Positions 1 through 5,909 of a stretch of 8,228 bases of DNA are shown here, in pieces. The translations under genes were made by a program, and so were the position numbers. Position 1 is the first letter of the stretch. Each line of letters begins with the position of its first letter. Under the pieces are notes generated by a model. The model had not been told where the DNA came from, did no database searches, and worked only from the letters and a program-made list of their open reading frames with translations. This DNA comes from Propionibacteriaceae bacterium (GTDB taxonomy: Bacteria > Actinomycetota > Actinomycetes > Propionibacteriales > Propionibacteriaceae): positions 1 through 8,228 of the forward strand of contig JAIRVA010000037.1 of NCBI GenBank assembly GCA_031254155.1. Direction: 5' to 3'.

Positions 1-1642
1 ATGAGACCTCAGTCAGCGTAGTCGCCTTGACGACCTCAAGCTCCGTCAACGGCACGGTTCCGCTCCCGACCACCAGCGGGCCAGCGCTTCCACTTCCGCT
101 GCGGTGGATGCCGACAGCAGTAGCCGAACTTGTTACATTTCCAGCCGCAATATCGGCCGCCGTAAGTGTGTACTGCGCCGTGCAGTTCAAATATGTACCA
201 TTTTGCATATTCTGCGTACAGGTCGCTAGCCTGGCCGGATTAGTAGTATTGATTATGTAGGTGGGATCTACATTCGTGACGCCCTCTAGGTGAACGTCGT
301 CAGTGAAGCCACAGCCGTTTGGTGTGAATATTTGGTAATGCCATTCGATGTAATCCCCCGCTTGTGGCGCTCCGCAACCTGACGTTACTACTGTTCCGGT
401 AATTGTTATTGAGACATTGTTACATCCCCCGCCGGCGTCGGCTGGGACGATTGGCTGAATTTCGGTCGAGAGCGGACCGGTCGACAGATCGCGTATCTGG
501 TTGTCATACGTAATGAACCCTGCCAGGTCCGGCAGAGTGCTCCCCTGTTGCGACGGGCTGATGAGCGATGGTGTGCCCTTATCCGATGGCGTGGTTTCGT
601 CGGCTGACGGTGTGATCTCTGGGGTCGTTTCCGATGTCGGTGTTGCCGTGCCTTCCGGTACCCCGGTACTTTCCTCTGTCGGCGTGTCACCGATCACAAC
701 TTCACCCGCCGGTACCGTGATCTCGGGGGTTGCCGACGCTGTGGCCTGGACCAATTCCACCGTCGTCGGCCCCGCGACATCACCCTCGCCCGGTTTTGAC
801 TCCACCGGGGCCAAGCCCTGGCCGTCCACCGTCGCCTCGACGCTCACCGTACCTGCCGACAGATCTGCCGCCGTCACCGCGTACTCCGACCAGCACTCCA
901 GCTTTCCGCCCGCGTCGACCGCTTCCGGGCACGCTACCGCCGCGGCCGCCTCGCCCGACTTCACAGCCAAGGGAGCGCCTTTGCCCCCAATTTTGGCTTT
1001 GATGGCGACCTTGTCAGCGGGTACATTGCCCGTGTTTGTTACCGCGAACTCGAACCGAACCACGTCACCGGCCGCCGTCGCGCCGCCCGGGCCCGAGCTC
1101 GTCACCGTACCCTTTGTCACCAATGCCAATTCCGCCTTCCCCACCGGCGCTGCGGTCGTGGGCGCGTCAGCAGGCGGTACGCTGGCGGGCGCGGACGACG
1201 CCCCACCTGTCGGTACGTCAGCGGGTGCGGCAGCGGGTACATCCGCCGGCTTCACGTCGGCCGGAGGTGCCGCCGTCGCCGGCTGATCGACTGGCGGCAC
1301 TTCGGCCGCCGGCGCCGCCGGGGCTGGCTCTGCCGCGGGCGCGTCCGCCGGTGCAGGGTCAGGTTCGGGGGCCGGGTTTGCCGCTGGTACGGGTACGGGT
1401 ACGGGGTCCGCCGCCGGGGCAGGCGCGGGCGCTGGTGCGGGTGCCGCCGCTACGGGGGCTGCCGCCGGAGCGGGCGCATCAGCCGGTGTCGAATCAGCCA
1501 CGACCTCGCCACTGGCGGCTTGGACCTCCGCCCCGTCGCCGGGCTCTGCAGCCGCCCAGCCACCCCCCGCGTACGAACCCAACATCCCAATCGACAGACA
1601 AATGGCCAAACCAGCAAACCAGCGACGCGACGACTTCGTCAT
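1..1642 (-). CDS. Secreted DUF11/DUF7507-like repeat surface protein, 3' end outside window
   Basis: Partial gene: 547 complete codons are visible without a stop and it runs off the left edge. The start ATG at 1642 follows GGGAGGA with a 6-nt gap. Residues 1-33 form a signal peptide (SRR basic end, hydrophobic core, WAAA before EPG). Residues about 47-167 are an Ala/Pro-rich linker. Residues about 169-298 form a beta-rich repeat domain with AGDVVRFEFAVTNTGN, paired cysteines C238 and C250, and the closing motif AADLSAG. This is the layout of the DUF11/DUF7507 prealbumin-like repeats of Gram-positive surface proteins. A Thr/Ser/Pro/Glu linker (about 300-370) leads to a second, more divergent domain (about 377-533) with five cysteines (407, 423, 444, 475, 487) and the related motif AADIAAG. 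A third domain seems to begin with LEVVKA. The protein is probably exported and held at the cell wall; any sorting signal would lie outside the window. Ligand and role are unknown. Codons are AT-rich only in the second domain. Confidence 0.85.
   Translation of the reverse strand, partial: MTKSSRRWFAGLAICLSIGMLGSYAGGGWAAAEPGDGAEVQAASGEVVADSTPADAPAPAAAPVAAAPAPAPAPAPAADPVPVPVPAANPAPEPDPAPADAPAAEPAPAAPAAEVPPVDQPATAAPPADVKPADVPAAAPADVPTGGASSAPASVPPADAPTTAAPVGKAELALVTKGTVTSSGPGGATAAGDVVRFEFAVTNTGNVPADKVAIKAKIGGKGAPLAVKSGEAAAAVACPEAVDAGGKLECWSEYAVTAADLSAGTVSVEATVDGQGLAPVESKPGEGDVAGPTTVELVQATASATPEITVPAGEVVIGDTPTEESTGVPEGTATPTSETTPEITPSADETTPSDKGTPSLISPSQQGSTLPDLAGFITYDNQIRDLSTGPLSTEIQPIVPADAGGGCNNVSITITGTVVTSGCGAPQAGDYIEWHYQIFTPNGCGFTDDVHLEGVTNVDPTYIINTTNPARLATCTQNMQNGTYLNCTAQYTLTAADIAAGNVTSSATAVGIHRSGSGSAGPLVVGSGTVPLTELEVVKATTLTEVS
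1387..1404. repeat. Three perfect GTACGG hexamers in the surface protein linker
   Basis: Three perfect copies of the 6-bp unit GTACGG lie in the Ala/Pro linker coding region and encode alternating Val-Pro on the minus strand. Because the unit is two codons long, gain or loss of a copy would keep the frame and alter only linker length. Confidence 0.7.
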
Positions 1643-1648
1643 TTTCGT

Positions 1649-1655
1649 TCCTCCC
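1649..1655 (-). promoter_or_regulatory. Shine-Dalgarno of the surface protein gene
   Basis: On the minus strand GGGAGGA lies 6 nt before the ATG at 1642. It is the strongest ribosome binding site in the window and fixes the start. It contrasts with most other first genes here, which lack a good Shine-Dalgarno. Confidence 0.8.
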
Positions 1656-1741
1656 ATGCGGTAGTCTCCATTGACCCGGGCCATTACCCGCCCCGCGCAA
1701 GCCAGGTACTATCACTTACCGTACCACGATAGCTCGTCGAT

Positions 1742-1768
1742 GTCATAGCGGTATTGACGAGATGTCAA
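1742..1768 (-). promoter_or_regulatory. Candidate promoter of the surface protein gene
   Basis: On the minus strand a perfect -35 box TTGACA (1768-1763) is followed by possible -10 boxes: TATGAC (1747-1742, 15-bp spacer) or TGACAT (1745-1740, 17-bp spacer). Neither -10 box is strong. Transcription from here would give a 5' leader of about 90 nt ending in the Shine-Dalgarno at 1649-1655. The -35 lies inside an inverted repeat, so a repressor could compete for it. Confidence 0.4.
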
Positions 1769-1771
1769 TAC
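1751..1771. repeat. Perfect 8-bp inverted repeat, operator-like
   Basis: Arms GTATTGAC (1751-1758) and GTCAATAC (1764-1771) are perfect inverted copies separated by GAGAT. The right arm contains the reverse complement of most of the TTGACA box. The 13-bp centre-to-centre spacing of the arms and the position over a -35 box fit a dimeric DNA-binding regulator. No T tract follows, so a terminator is unlikely. No regulator gene is visible next to it. Confidence 0.5.
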
Positions 1772-1855
1772 AATTTCATGACGCCATCAGAAAATGTCGG
1801 AGCACAGTCGTACCCTCATCGGTATGGCAAACAGCACACCAGTAACGACGCGGTC

Positions 1856-3193
1856 CTACCCGGCGTCGGTGTCCCCCGGGCCGCCCAGCAGCGCCCGCGC
1901 CTCCCCGGCCAGGGCCACCGAGCCGGCGAGGAAGATCCCCGCCCCGGCCCCGGCGTCATCCGCCAAGCCCACCGCAGCGTCGATCGCGTCGGCCAGTTCG
2001 GGGCGTACGACCACCCGGTCGGCCCCGAAAACCGCCGCCGCCCGCTGGGCGAGTTCCGCCGCTGGCAACGCCCGCCGGTTCGTCGCCTGGGTCGCCACGA
2101 GCGTCGTGACGCGGGGTTCGAGGAGGGCCAGTACGGCGTCGACGGCCTTGTCAGCCATCATGCCCCACACCGCGATCTGGGGGGTGAAGGCGTACGCCTC
2201 GTCCATCGTGTCAAGCGCCGAGGCCACGGCCGCCGGGTTGTGGCAGGTGTCGATGACGATGGGCGGCGCGACGTGGACGCGTTCCGTCCGCGCGGGTGCG
2301 ACCACCTCGCCCCACCCGTCTTCGATGACCCCCGGCTCCAGGCCCCGGCCACCACCGAGGGCCTCAACGGCGGCCACCGCGAGGACGGCGTTGCGCGCCA
2401 TTGCGTCACCGTACAGCGGGAGGTAGAGATCGCCGGCCGGTCCCCCGGCCGACTCCAGTCGTACGACCTGGCCCCCGACCGCCATCTGCCGCTCCAACAC
2501 GGCGAAGTCGATGCCCTCGCGGGAGACCGGTACGCCCAACTCGGCGCAGCGGCCCAGCAGGACCTTGGCTGCCGCGGGCTCCTGGCCTGCCACCACCACG
2601 TGACTGCCGGGCTTGATGATACCCGCCTTTTCGGTTGCGATCGCTTCCAGGGTGTCACCGAGGTAATCCATGTGGTCATAGGCGATGGGCGTGAACACGG
2701 CCACCGCCGCGTCGGCGACGTTCGTGGCGTCCCACGTCCCGCCCATGCCCACCTCGATCACCTGGACATCCACGGGAGCGTCGGCGAACGCCGCGTACGC
2801 CAGCCCGGTCAGGATCTCGAACATGGTCATCTCCAGGCCGTCCAACAGTTGCGCGTCGACCAGGTTCACGTACGGCTCGATCTCCGTCCACACCTGGTCG
2901 AAATCGTCCTCTGACAAGGGCTGGCCGTCGATTGAGACCCGCTCGCGAGGGTCGGCGAGGTGCGGCGAGGCGTACCGGCCCGTCCGCAGCCCCTGCGCCC
3001 GCAGCAGCGCGTCGACGACGATGGCCGTCGACCCCTTCCCGTTGGTACCCGTGATCTGGATCACCGGGGCCGACCGCTGCGGCTCCCCCAGCAGGTCCAT
3101 CAGCGCGGTGATCCGCGCGAGGGAGGGGCCGATCTTGTGCTCGGGCTGGCGGCGGGCGAGTTCGGCGAGCACGTGCGCGTGAGTCGGGGTCAT
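1856..3193 (-). CDS. folC: Bifunctional dihydrofolate synthase / folylpolyglutamate synthase
   Basis: FolC is a cytosolic Mur-ligase-fold enzyme. It joins glutamate to dihydropteroate to make dihydrofolate, and adds further glutamates to reduced folates, using ATP. From the ATG at 3193 it is 445 aa, a normal length. Visible motifs are the ATP-binding P-loop GTNGKGS (49-55), YASPHL (74-79), FEILTGLAY (125-133), EVGMGG..DATN (to 158), DHMDYLG (173-179), the EKAGIIK segment (188-194) whose lysine is normally carbamylated, and C-terminal D-T-C-H-N-P (315-320) where the family usually has DGAHNP. The usual PGR motif before it reads PAR (301-303). I chose the start at 3193 because homologues begin close to this point and a TAAGCT hexamer sits exactly 7 nt upstream, as for other starts here. 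Alternatives are ATG 3199 and GTG 3244, neither with a good Shine-Dalgarno. It is divergent from the toxin pair and has no valS or ndk neighbour. Confidence 0.93.
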   Translation of the reverse strand: MTPTHAHVLAELARRQPEHKIGPSLARITALMDLLGEPQRSAPVIQITGTNGKGSTAIVVDALLRAQGLRTGRYASPHLADPRERVSIDGQPLSEDDFDQVWTEIEPYVNLVDAQLLDGLEMTMFEILTGLAYAAFADAPVDVQVIEVGMGGTWDATNVADAAVAVFTPIAYDHMDYLGDTLEAIATEKAGIIKPGSHVVVAGQEPAAAKVLLGRCAELGVPVSREGIDFAVLERQMAVGGQVVRLESAGGPAGDLYLPLYGDAMARNAVLAVAAVEALGGGRGLEPGVIEDGWGEVVAPARTERVHVAPPIVIDTCHNPAAVASALDTMDEAYAFTPQIAVWGMMADKAVDAVLALLEPRVTTLVATQATNRRALPAAELAQRAAAVFGADRVVVRPELADAIDAAVGLADDAGAGAGIFLAGSVALAGEARALLGGPGDTDAG

Positions 3194-3200
3194 GGCCATT

Positions 3201-3206
3201 AGCTTA
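3201..3206 (-). promoter_or_regulatory. Candidate leaderless -10 box of folC
   Basis: TAAGCT on the minus strand matches the TANNNT -10 pattern of actinobacterial promoters and ends 7 nt before the ATG at 3193. Transcription would then start at or next to the start codon. No recognisable -35 lies at the right distance, and there is no Shine-Dalgarno. This supports 3193 over the upstream start codons, but is inference. Confidence 0.35.
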
Positions 3207-3285
3207 GTCGGCGGGAAGGCGGGGCGATGCACGGCGGAGCCCACCTGCTCAACCGGGCGGGTAGACCCACGGCTACATCAGGGGC

Positions 3286-3291
3286 GATAAT
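3286..3291 (+). promoter_or_regulatory. Candidate leaderless -10 box of the antitoxin-toxin operon
   Basis: GATAAT is one base from the classical TATAAT and ends 6 nt before the antitoxin ATG at 3298. The initiation point would be close to that ATG. The -35 position shows nothing clear. A short inverted repeat, GGGT-AG-ACCC, lies just upstream near 3259-3268. It could be part of an operator, since such modules usually repress themselves, but its arms are only 4 bp. Confidence 0.4.
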
Positions 3292-3297
3292 GGTGTC

Positions 3298-3588
3298 ATG
3301 CCGACTGTGACGATGCGCGAACTCAAGCAGAACCCCCAAGCGGTGGTACAACAGGTCTTGGCCACCGCCCAACCCTTTGCCCTCACGAGCCGGGGCTACG
3401 ACACCGGCGTGGTGATCCAGCCCGCTGCGGCCGCTGTCACGCCCCGCCGGTTCGTGCCCGGTCACAGCCTTGACTCTGTCCGGCGCGCCGCGCCCCTCAC
3501 CGCAACGCAGGCTCAGTCCTGGCTCGACGATATCCGCACGGTGACCGACGACGACGTGACCGACCCCTGGGAGAACCCGGATTCATGA
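3298..3588 (+). CDS. PHD/YefM-type antitoxin (partner of VapC)
   Basis: This 96-aa protein begins MPTVTMRELKQNP and continues through a short helix to a strand-turn-strand segment ending GVVIQP. This is the N-terminal DNA-binding fold of Phd/YefM antitoxins (VTMRELKQNP resembles their typical S-x-x-E/D-x-R-x-x-x start). The C-terminal half (about 60-96) is acidic (DDIRTVTDDDVTDPWENPD) and would wrap around the toxin. The family neutralises the toxin by direct binding and represses its own operon, with the toxin as co-repressor. The gene overlaps the toxin by ATGA (3585-3588), so translation is probably coupled. No Shine-Dalgarno precedes the start at a normal distance; a GATAAT box 6 nt upstream suggests a leaderless message. 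The family call rests on the N-terminal motif and the partner. Confidence 0.85.
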   Translation: MPTVTMRELKQNPQAVVQQVLATAQPFALTSRGYDTGVVIQPAAAAVTPRRFVPGHSLDSVRRAAPLTATQAQSWLDDIRTVTDDDVTDPWENPDS

Positions 3589-3980
3589 TCCTGCTCGACA
3601 CCAACGTACTGATTGATCTCGACTCGGTGTGGCTTGACCCCGCGCAGTCGTACGTGGCAAGTGCCTTGTCGAGGGCCGAGCTTGAGCTGGGGGTCAGGCG
3701 AGCTCCCACCCTCGCCGAGCGTGAGATCCGCCAGGCCAGGCTAGCCGCTCTCGACGCCCTGTTTGACTGGCTGCCCTTCGACCGGGCCGCCAGCACGGGC
3801 TACGGAATCGTCGCCGGCAGTACGGCGCTGACGGGCGTACGACTGCGCAGCAAAGACGCGCTCATCGCCGGACAGGCGATGAGCCAGGGCCTGACCATCA
3901 TGACCCGGAACACGGCCGACTACCTGCCCTTCGCCCAACATGTCACCGTCGTGGCACCGCTCCCGCTCGAAGTCGGTTGA
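3585..3980 (+). CDS. vapC: VapC-type PIN-domain toxin ribonuclease
   Basis: This 131-aa protein is a full-length PIN domain, a metal-dependent RNase that cuts tRNA or rRNA and stops translation when free of antitoxin. The four expected acidic positions are present: D5 in LLDTNVLI, E32 in SRAELELG, D91 in SKDALIAG and D112 in TRNTADY. The module therefore looks catalytically intact. The start ATG overlaps the antitoxin stop, giving a two-gene operon in the usual antitoxin-first order. Its base composition matches its neighbours, so there is no sign of recent arrival. The RNA target cannot be told from sequence. Confidence 0.92.
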   Translation: MILLDTNVLIDLDSVWLDPAQSYVASALSRAELELGVRRAPTLAEREIRQARLAALDALFDWLPFDRAASTGYGIVAGSTALTGVRLRSKDALIAGQAMSQGLTIMTRNTADYLPFAQHVTVVAPLPLEVG

Positions 3981-4000
3981 AAACCATAACTCTTTCCCCC

Positions 4001-4034
4001 GCCGAGGGACGGTACAGTACGGGGTCGTCCCGGC
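4001..4034 (+). other. Stem-loop-forming inverted repeat between vapC and cydD
   Basis: GGGACG (4006-4011) pairs with CGTCCC (4026-4031) and can be extended by GCC (4001-4003) with GGC (4032-4034) across a 2-nt bulge. The loop contains GTACAGTAC, itself a palindrome. It starts 20 bp after the vapC stop. There is no T run, so it is a poor intrinsic terminator. It could be an RNA end structure for the toxin operon or a binding site upstream of the exporter genes. Confidence 0.3.
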
Positions 4035-4060
4035 ACTCATGTCTGTCCACTGGTGGCGAG

Positions 4061-4066
4061 TAGGGT
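4061..4066 (+). promoter_or_regulatory. TAGGGT upstream of cydD: leaderless -10 or Shine-Dalgarno
   Basis: TAGGGT fits the TANNNT -10 pattern and ends 7 nt before the ATG at 4074. The AGGG inside it could instead be a weak Shine-Dalgarno with an 8-nt gap. Sequence alone does not separate the two. Either reading favours ATG 4074 over the in-frame GTG at 4053. Confidence 0.35.
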
Positions 4067-4073
4067 AATCCCC

Positions 4074-5909
4074 ATGAAAAACGGTCAGTTGGTCCTCACG
4101 GTCGCCCTGGGCTGGGTGACCGGGCTGGCCCAGCTGACGGCGTATCTCGCCATCGGGCACGGGGTCGACGCCTACCTCGATAGCCGGGTCGTACCGGTCG
4201 CGGTGTGGGTGGTCAGCGGGTCGGCGGTCACCCTCGCCGCCGTCGCGGCGTGGGCGGGTCTGGCCTTGACAGGCCGCGGACAAGGTACGACGGAGGCCGC
4301 CACGCGGCGTACCCTCATGGCGCACGTCTTCGCCCTCGGGCCGGCCGACCGCGAGCGCGCGGGACGGCTGGTGTCGTCGCTGACCGACGGGGTCGAGCGG
4401 GCGGCCGCCTTCCGGGCCACCTTCCTGGCCCCCATGATCGCGTCGGTCACCCTGCCCGTCCTGGTTCTGGCGGTGGTCGCCGTCCGGCTCGACCCGGTCG
4501 CCGCGGGGTGGCTGGCCATCGGCGTACCGCTCGTACCCGTCGCCGTCGGCGGTTTCCAGGCGATCTTCCGCACCGTCTCCGCCCGCTACCGGGCCCACGC
4601 CCGCGAGTTGTCGGCCCAGTTCCTGGACGCGATCCAGGGGTTGCCGACGCTGCGCTACCTCGGCGCGGGGCCCGACACGGGTCGGCGACTGGCCCGCTCC
4701 GCCGAGGGACTGCGGCGGCTGGTCATGCGGTTGCTGGCGGGGAATCAGGTGGTGCTGCTGGTCGTCGACACAGGGTTCTCACTCGCGTTTATCGTTGTGG
4801 GGGCGGTGTTAGCGGTGGTACGGTACGGATCGGGGCACCTCAGCGTCGGCGGGGCCTTGGCGCTCGTCCTGGCGTCAACCCTGCTCCTCGAGCCCCTCGA
4901 CCGCATCGGACAATTCTTCTACGTTGGCATGGGCGGCATCGCGGCCACCCGCGAGATCCGGGCCACCCTGGCCGAGGTCCCGGTCGTACGCGAGCCGGGA
5001 GACGAGACGGCGGCGGGAAGGTACGGCACGAGGGGAAGGTACAACACCAAGGACGAGTCGACCCCGGCCGGACCCGACCCGACCTCGGCGGGGCGCGAGC
5101 CGGGCGCCGGTAGTACAGCAACCCCATTTCACGCCCCGGCACAGCCCGGCGGGGCACCAAGCGGGCACTCGAACAGGGAAACTGAACTCGCCGGGTCGCC
5201 CACCCCGGTTCTCGAGTTCGACGGCGTCGGGTTTGCGTACGACACCACCCCCGTACTAGACAATGTCACGTTCTCAGTCCAGCCCGGGGAGACCGTCGCG
5301 CTGACCGGGGTGTCCGGCGCAGGCAAGACCACCATCGCGGCCCTCGTACTCGCCGAACGACGGCCCGGCCAGGGGGTGGTCCGGCTGCTGGGCCGAGATG
5401 TCACCACCCAACCACTCGCGTGGCAACGCGCCCAAACGGCCACGGTGGCGCAGACGACGTACCTCTTCACCGGTACGCTGCGCGACAACCTGCACATCGC
5501 GGCCCCCGGTGCCAGCGACGACGAACTCTGGGCGGCCCTCGCGGCGGCTGACCTGGAAACGTTCGTACGGGACCTCCCCCTGGGCCTCGACACGCCGGTC
5601 GGGGAACGAGGTCTAGCCTTGTCAGGCGGACAAACCCAGCGGCTGGCCATCGCGCGGGCGTATCTCAAGGACGCCCCCCTCCTGGTCCTCGACGAGCCGA
5701 CCGCCCACGTCGACCTGGCCTCCGAACGGGCGATCCTGGCCGCGCTGCACCGTCTGGGCCGGAACCGGTCGGTCCTCACCATCTCCCACCGCCGGGCCAC
5801 CATCGCCGACGCCGACCGGGTCCTGGTCCTCGCCGACAGGTTCACGCGGGAGGACCCGGACCGCCCGCCAGACCACTCCCCGATCATTCCCGGCCGGAGG
5901 ACCGCATGA
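4074..5909 (+). CDS. cydD: CydD-like ABC exporter half (permease fused to ATPase)
   Basis: The product is 611 aa from ATG 4074. Residues 1-310 are a type I exporter membrane domain with about six helices (roughly 4-25, 40-66, 117-137, 143-163, 225-249, 258-278). The nucleotide-binding domain is complete: Walker A GVSGAGKTT (412-420), Q-loop Q460, signature LSGGQ (516-520), Walker B LLVLDE (536-541), then PTAHVD and the switch histidine H572. The string ARAYLKDAPLLVLDEPTAH is very like CydD. CydDC exports cysteine and glutathione to the periplasmic or outer side and is needed to assemble cytochrome bd. Here no cydAB is visible, so the substrate is inferred from family resemblance only; another small-molecule or peptide exporter is possible. 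A low-complexity linker of about 65 residues (310-376), rich in Pro, Gly, Thr and charged residues, is unusually long. The gene overlaps the next by ATGA, so the two halves are probably translated together and form a heterodimer. Confidence 0.8.
   Translation: MKNGQLVLTVALGWVTGLAQLTAYLAIGHGVDAYLDSRVVPVAVWVVSGSAVTLAAVAAWAGLALTGRGQGTTEAATRRTLMAHVFALGPADRERAGRLVSSLTDGVERAAAFRATFLAPMIASVTLPVLVLAVVAVRLDPVAAGWLAIGVPLVPVAVGGFQAIFRTVSARYRAHARELSAQFLDAIQGLPTLRYLGAGPDTGRRLARSAEGLRRLVMRLLAGNQVVLLVVDTGFSLAFIVVGAVLAVVRYGSGHLSVGGALALVLASTLLLEPLDRIGQFFYVGMGGIAATREIRATLAEVPVVREPGDETAAGRYGTRGRYNTKDESTPAGPDPTSAGREPGAGSTATPFHAPAQPGGAPSGHSNRETELAGSPTPVLEFDGVGFAYDTTPVLDNVTFSVQPGETVALTGVSGAGKTTIAALVLAERRPGQGVVRLLGRDVTTQPLAWQRAQTATVAQTTYLFTGTLRDNLHIAAPGASDDELWAALAAADLETFVRDLPLGLDTPVGERGLALSGGQTQRLAIARAYLKDAPLLVLDEPTAHVDLASERAILAALHRLGRNRSVLTISHRRATIADADRVLVLADRFTREDPDRPPDHSPIIPGRRTA
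5015..5042 (+). repeat. Imperfect 18-bp tandem duplication in the cydD linker
   Basis: GGGAAGGTAC occurs at 5015-5024 and again at 5033-5042. The surrounding 18-bp units encode the related hexapeptides RYGTRG and RYNTKD. This suggests that the linker between membrane domain and ATPase grew partly by in-frame duplication. Confidence 0.5.

Larger units (their letters stand above)
1643..1855. other. Intergenic region between folC and the surface protein gene
   Basis: This 213-bp gap separates two minus-strand genes. It holds the surface gene's Shine-Dalgarno, a candidate promoter and an inverted repeat, each listed separately. It is more AT-rich than its flanks around 1740-1800. I see no convincing terminator for folC: the best stem (GGTGTG with CATACC, 1817-1836) has six pairs including a G-U and is not followed by a T run. 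Confidence 0.7.

Noticed and set aside
501..1286. 261-codon open frame on the plus strand
   Set aside because: It is antisense to the surface protein, whose frame has a signal peptide, Shine-Dalgarno and repeat-domain motifs. The plus frame's Ser/Thr/Ala content mirrors the linkers.
1817..1836. Possible terminator after folC
   Set aside because: The six-pair stem includes a G-U pair, has an 8-nt loop and lacks a following T run.
1754..2914. Long open frame on the plus strand across folC
   Set aside because: It lies antisense to a clear FolC with all motifs. Its translation is Arg/His/Gly-rich without recognisable domains, a typical by-product of GC-rich codon use.
3194..3244. Upstream GTG (3244) or ATG (3199) start for folC
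   Set aside because: The added residues do not resemble FolC N-termini, there is no Shine-Dalgarno, and the TAAGCT spacing fits 3193. This is not excluded with certainty.
4053..4073. Upstream GTG start for cydD
   Set aside because: It adds seven residues with no Shine-Dalgarno and would place the TAGGGT element inside the coding region. ATG 4074 is better supported.
4205..5113. 302-codon plus-strand frame inside cydD
   Set aside because: It is an Arg/Gly-rich alternate frame of the membrane domain and shows no hydrophobic helices or family motif.
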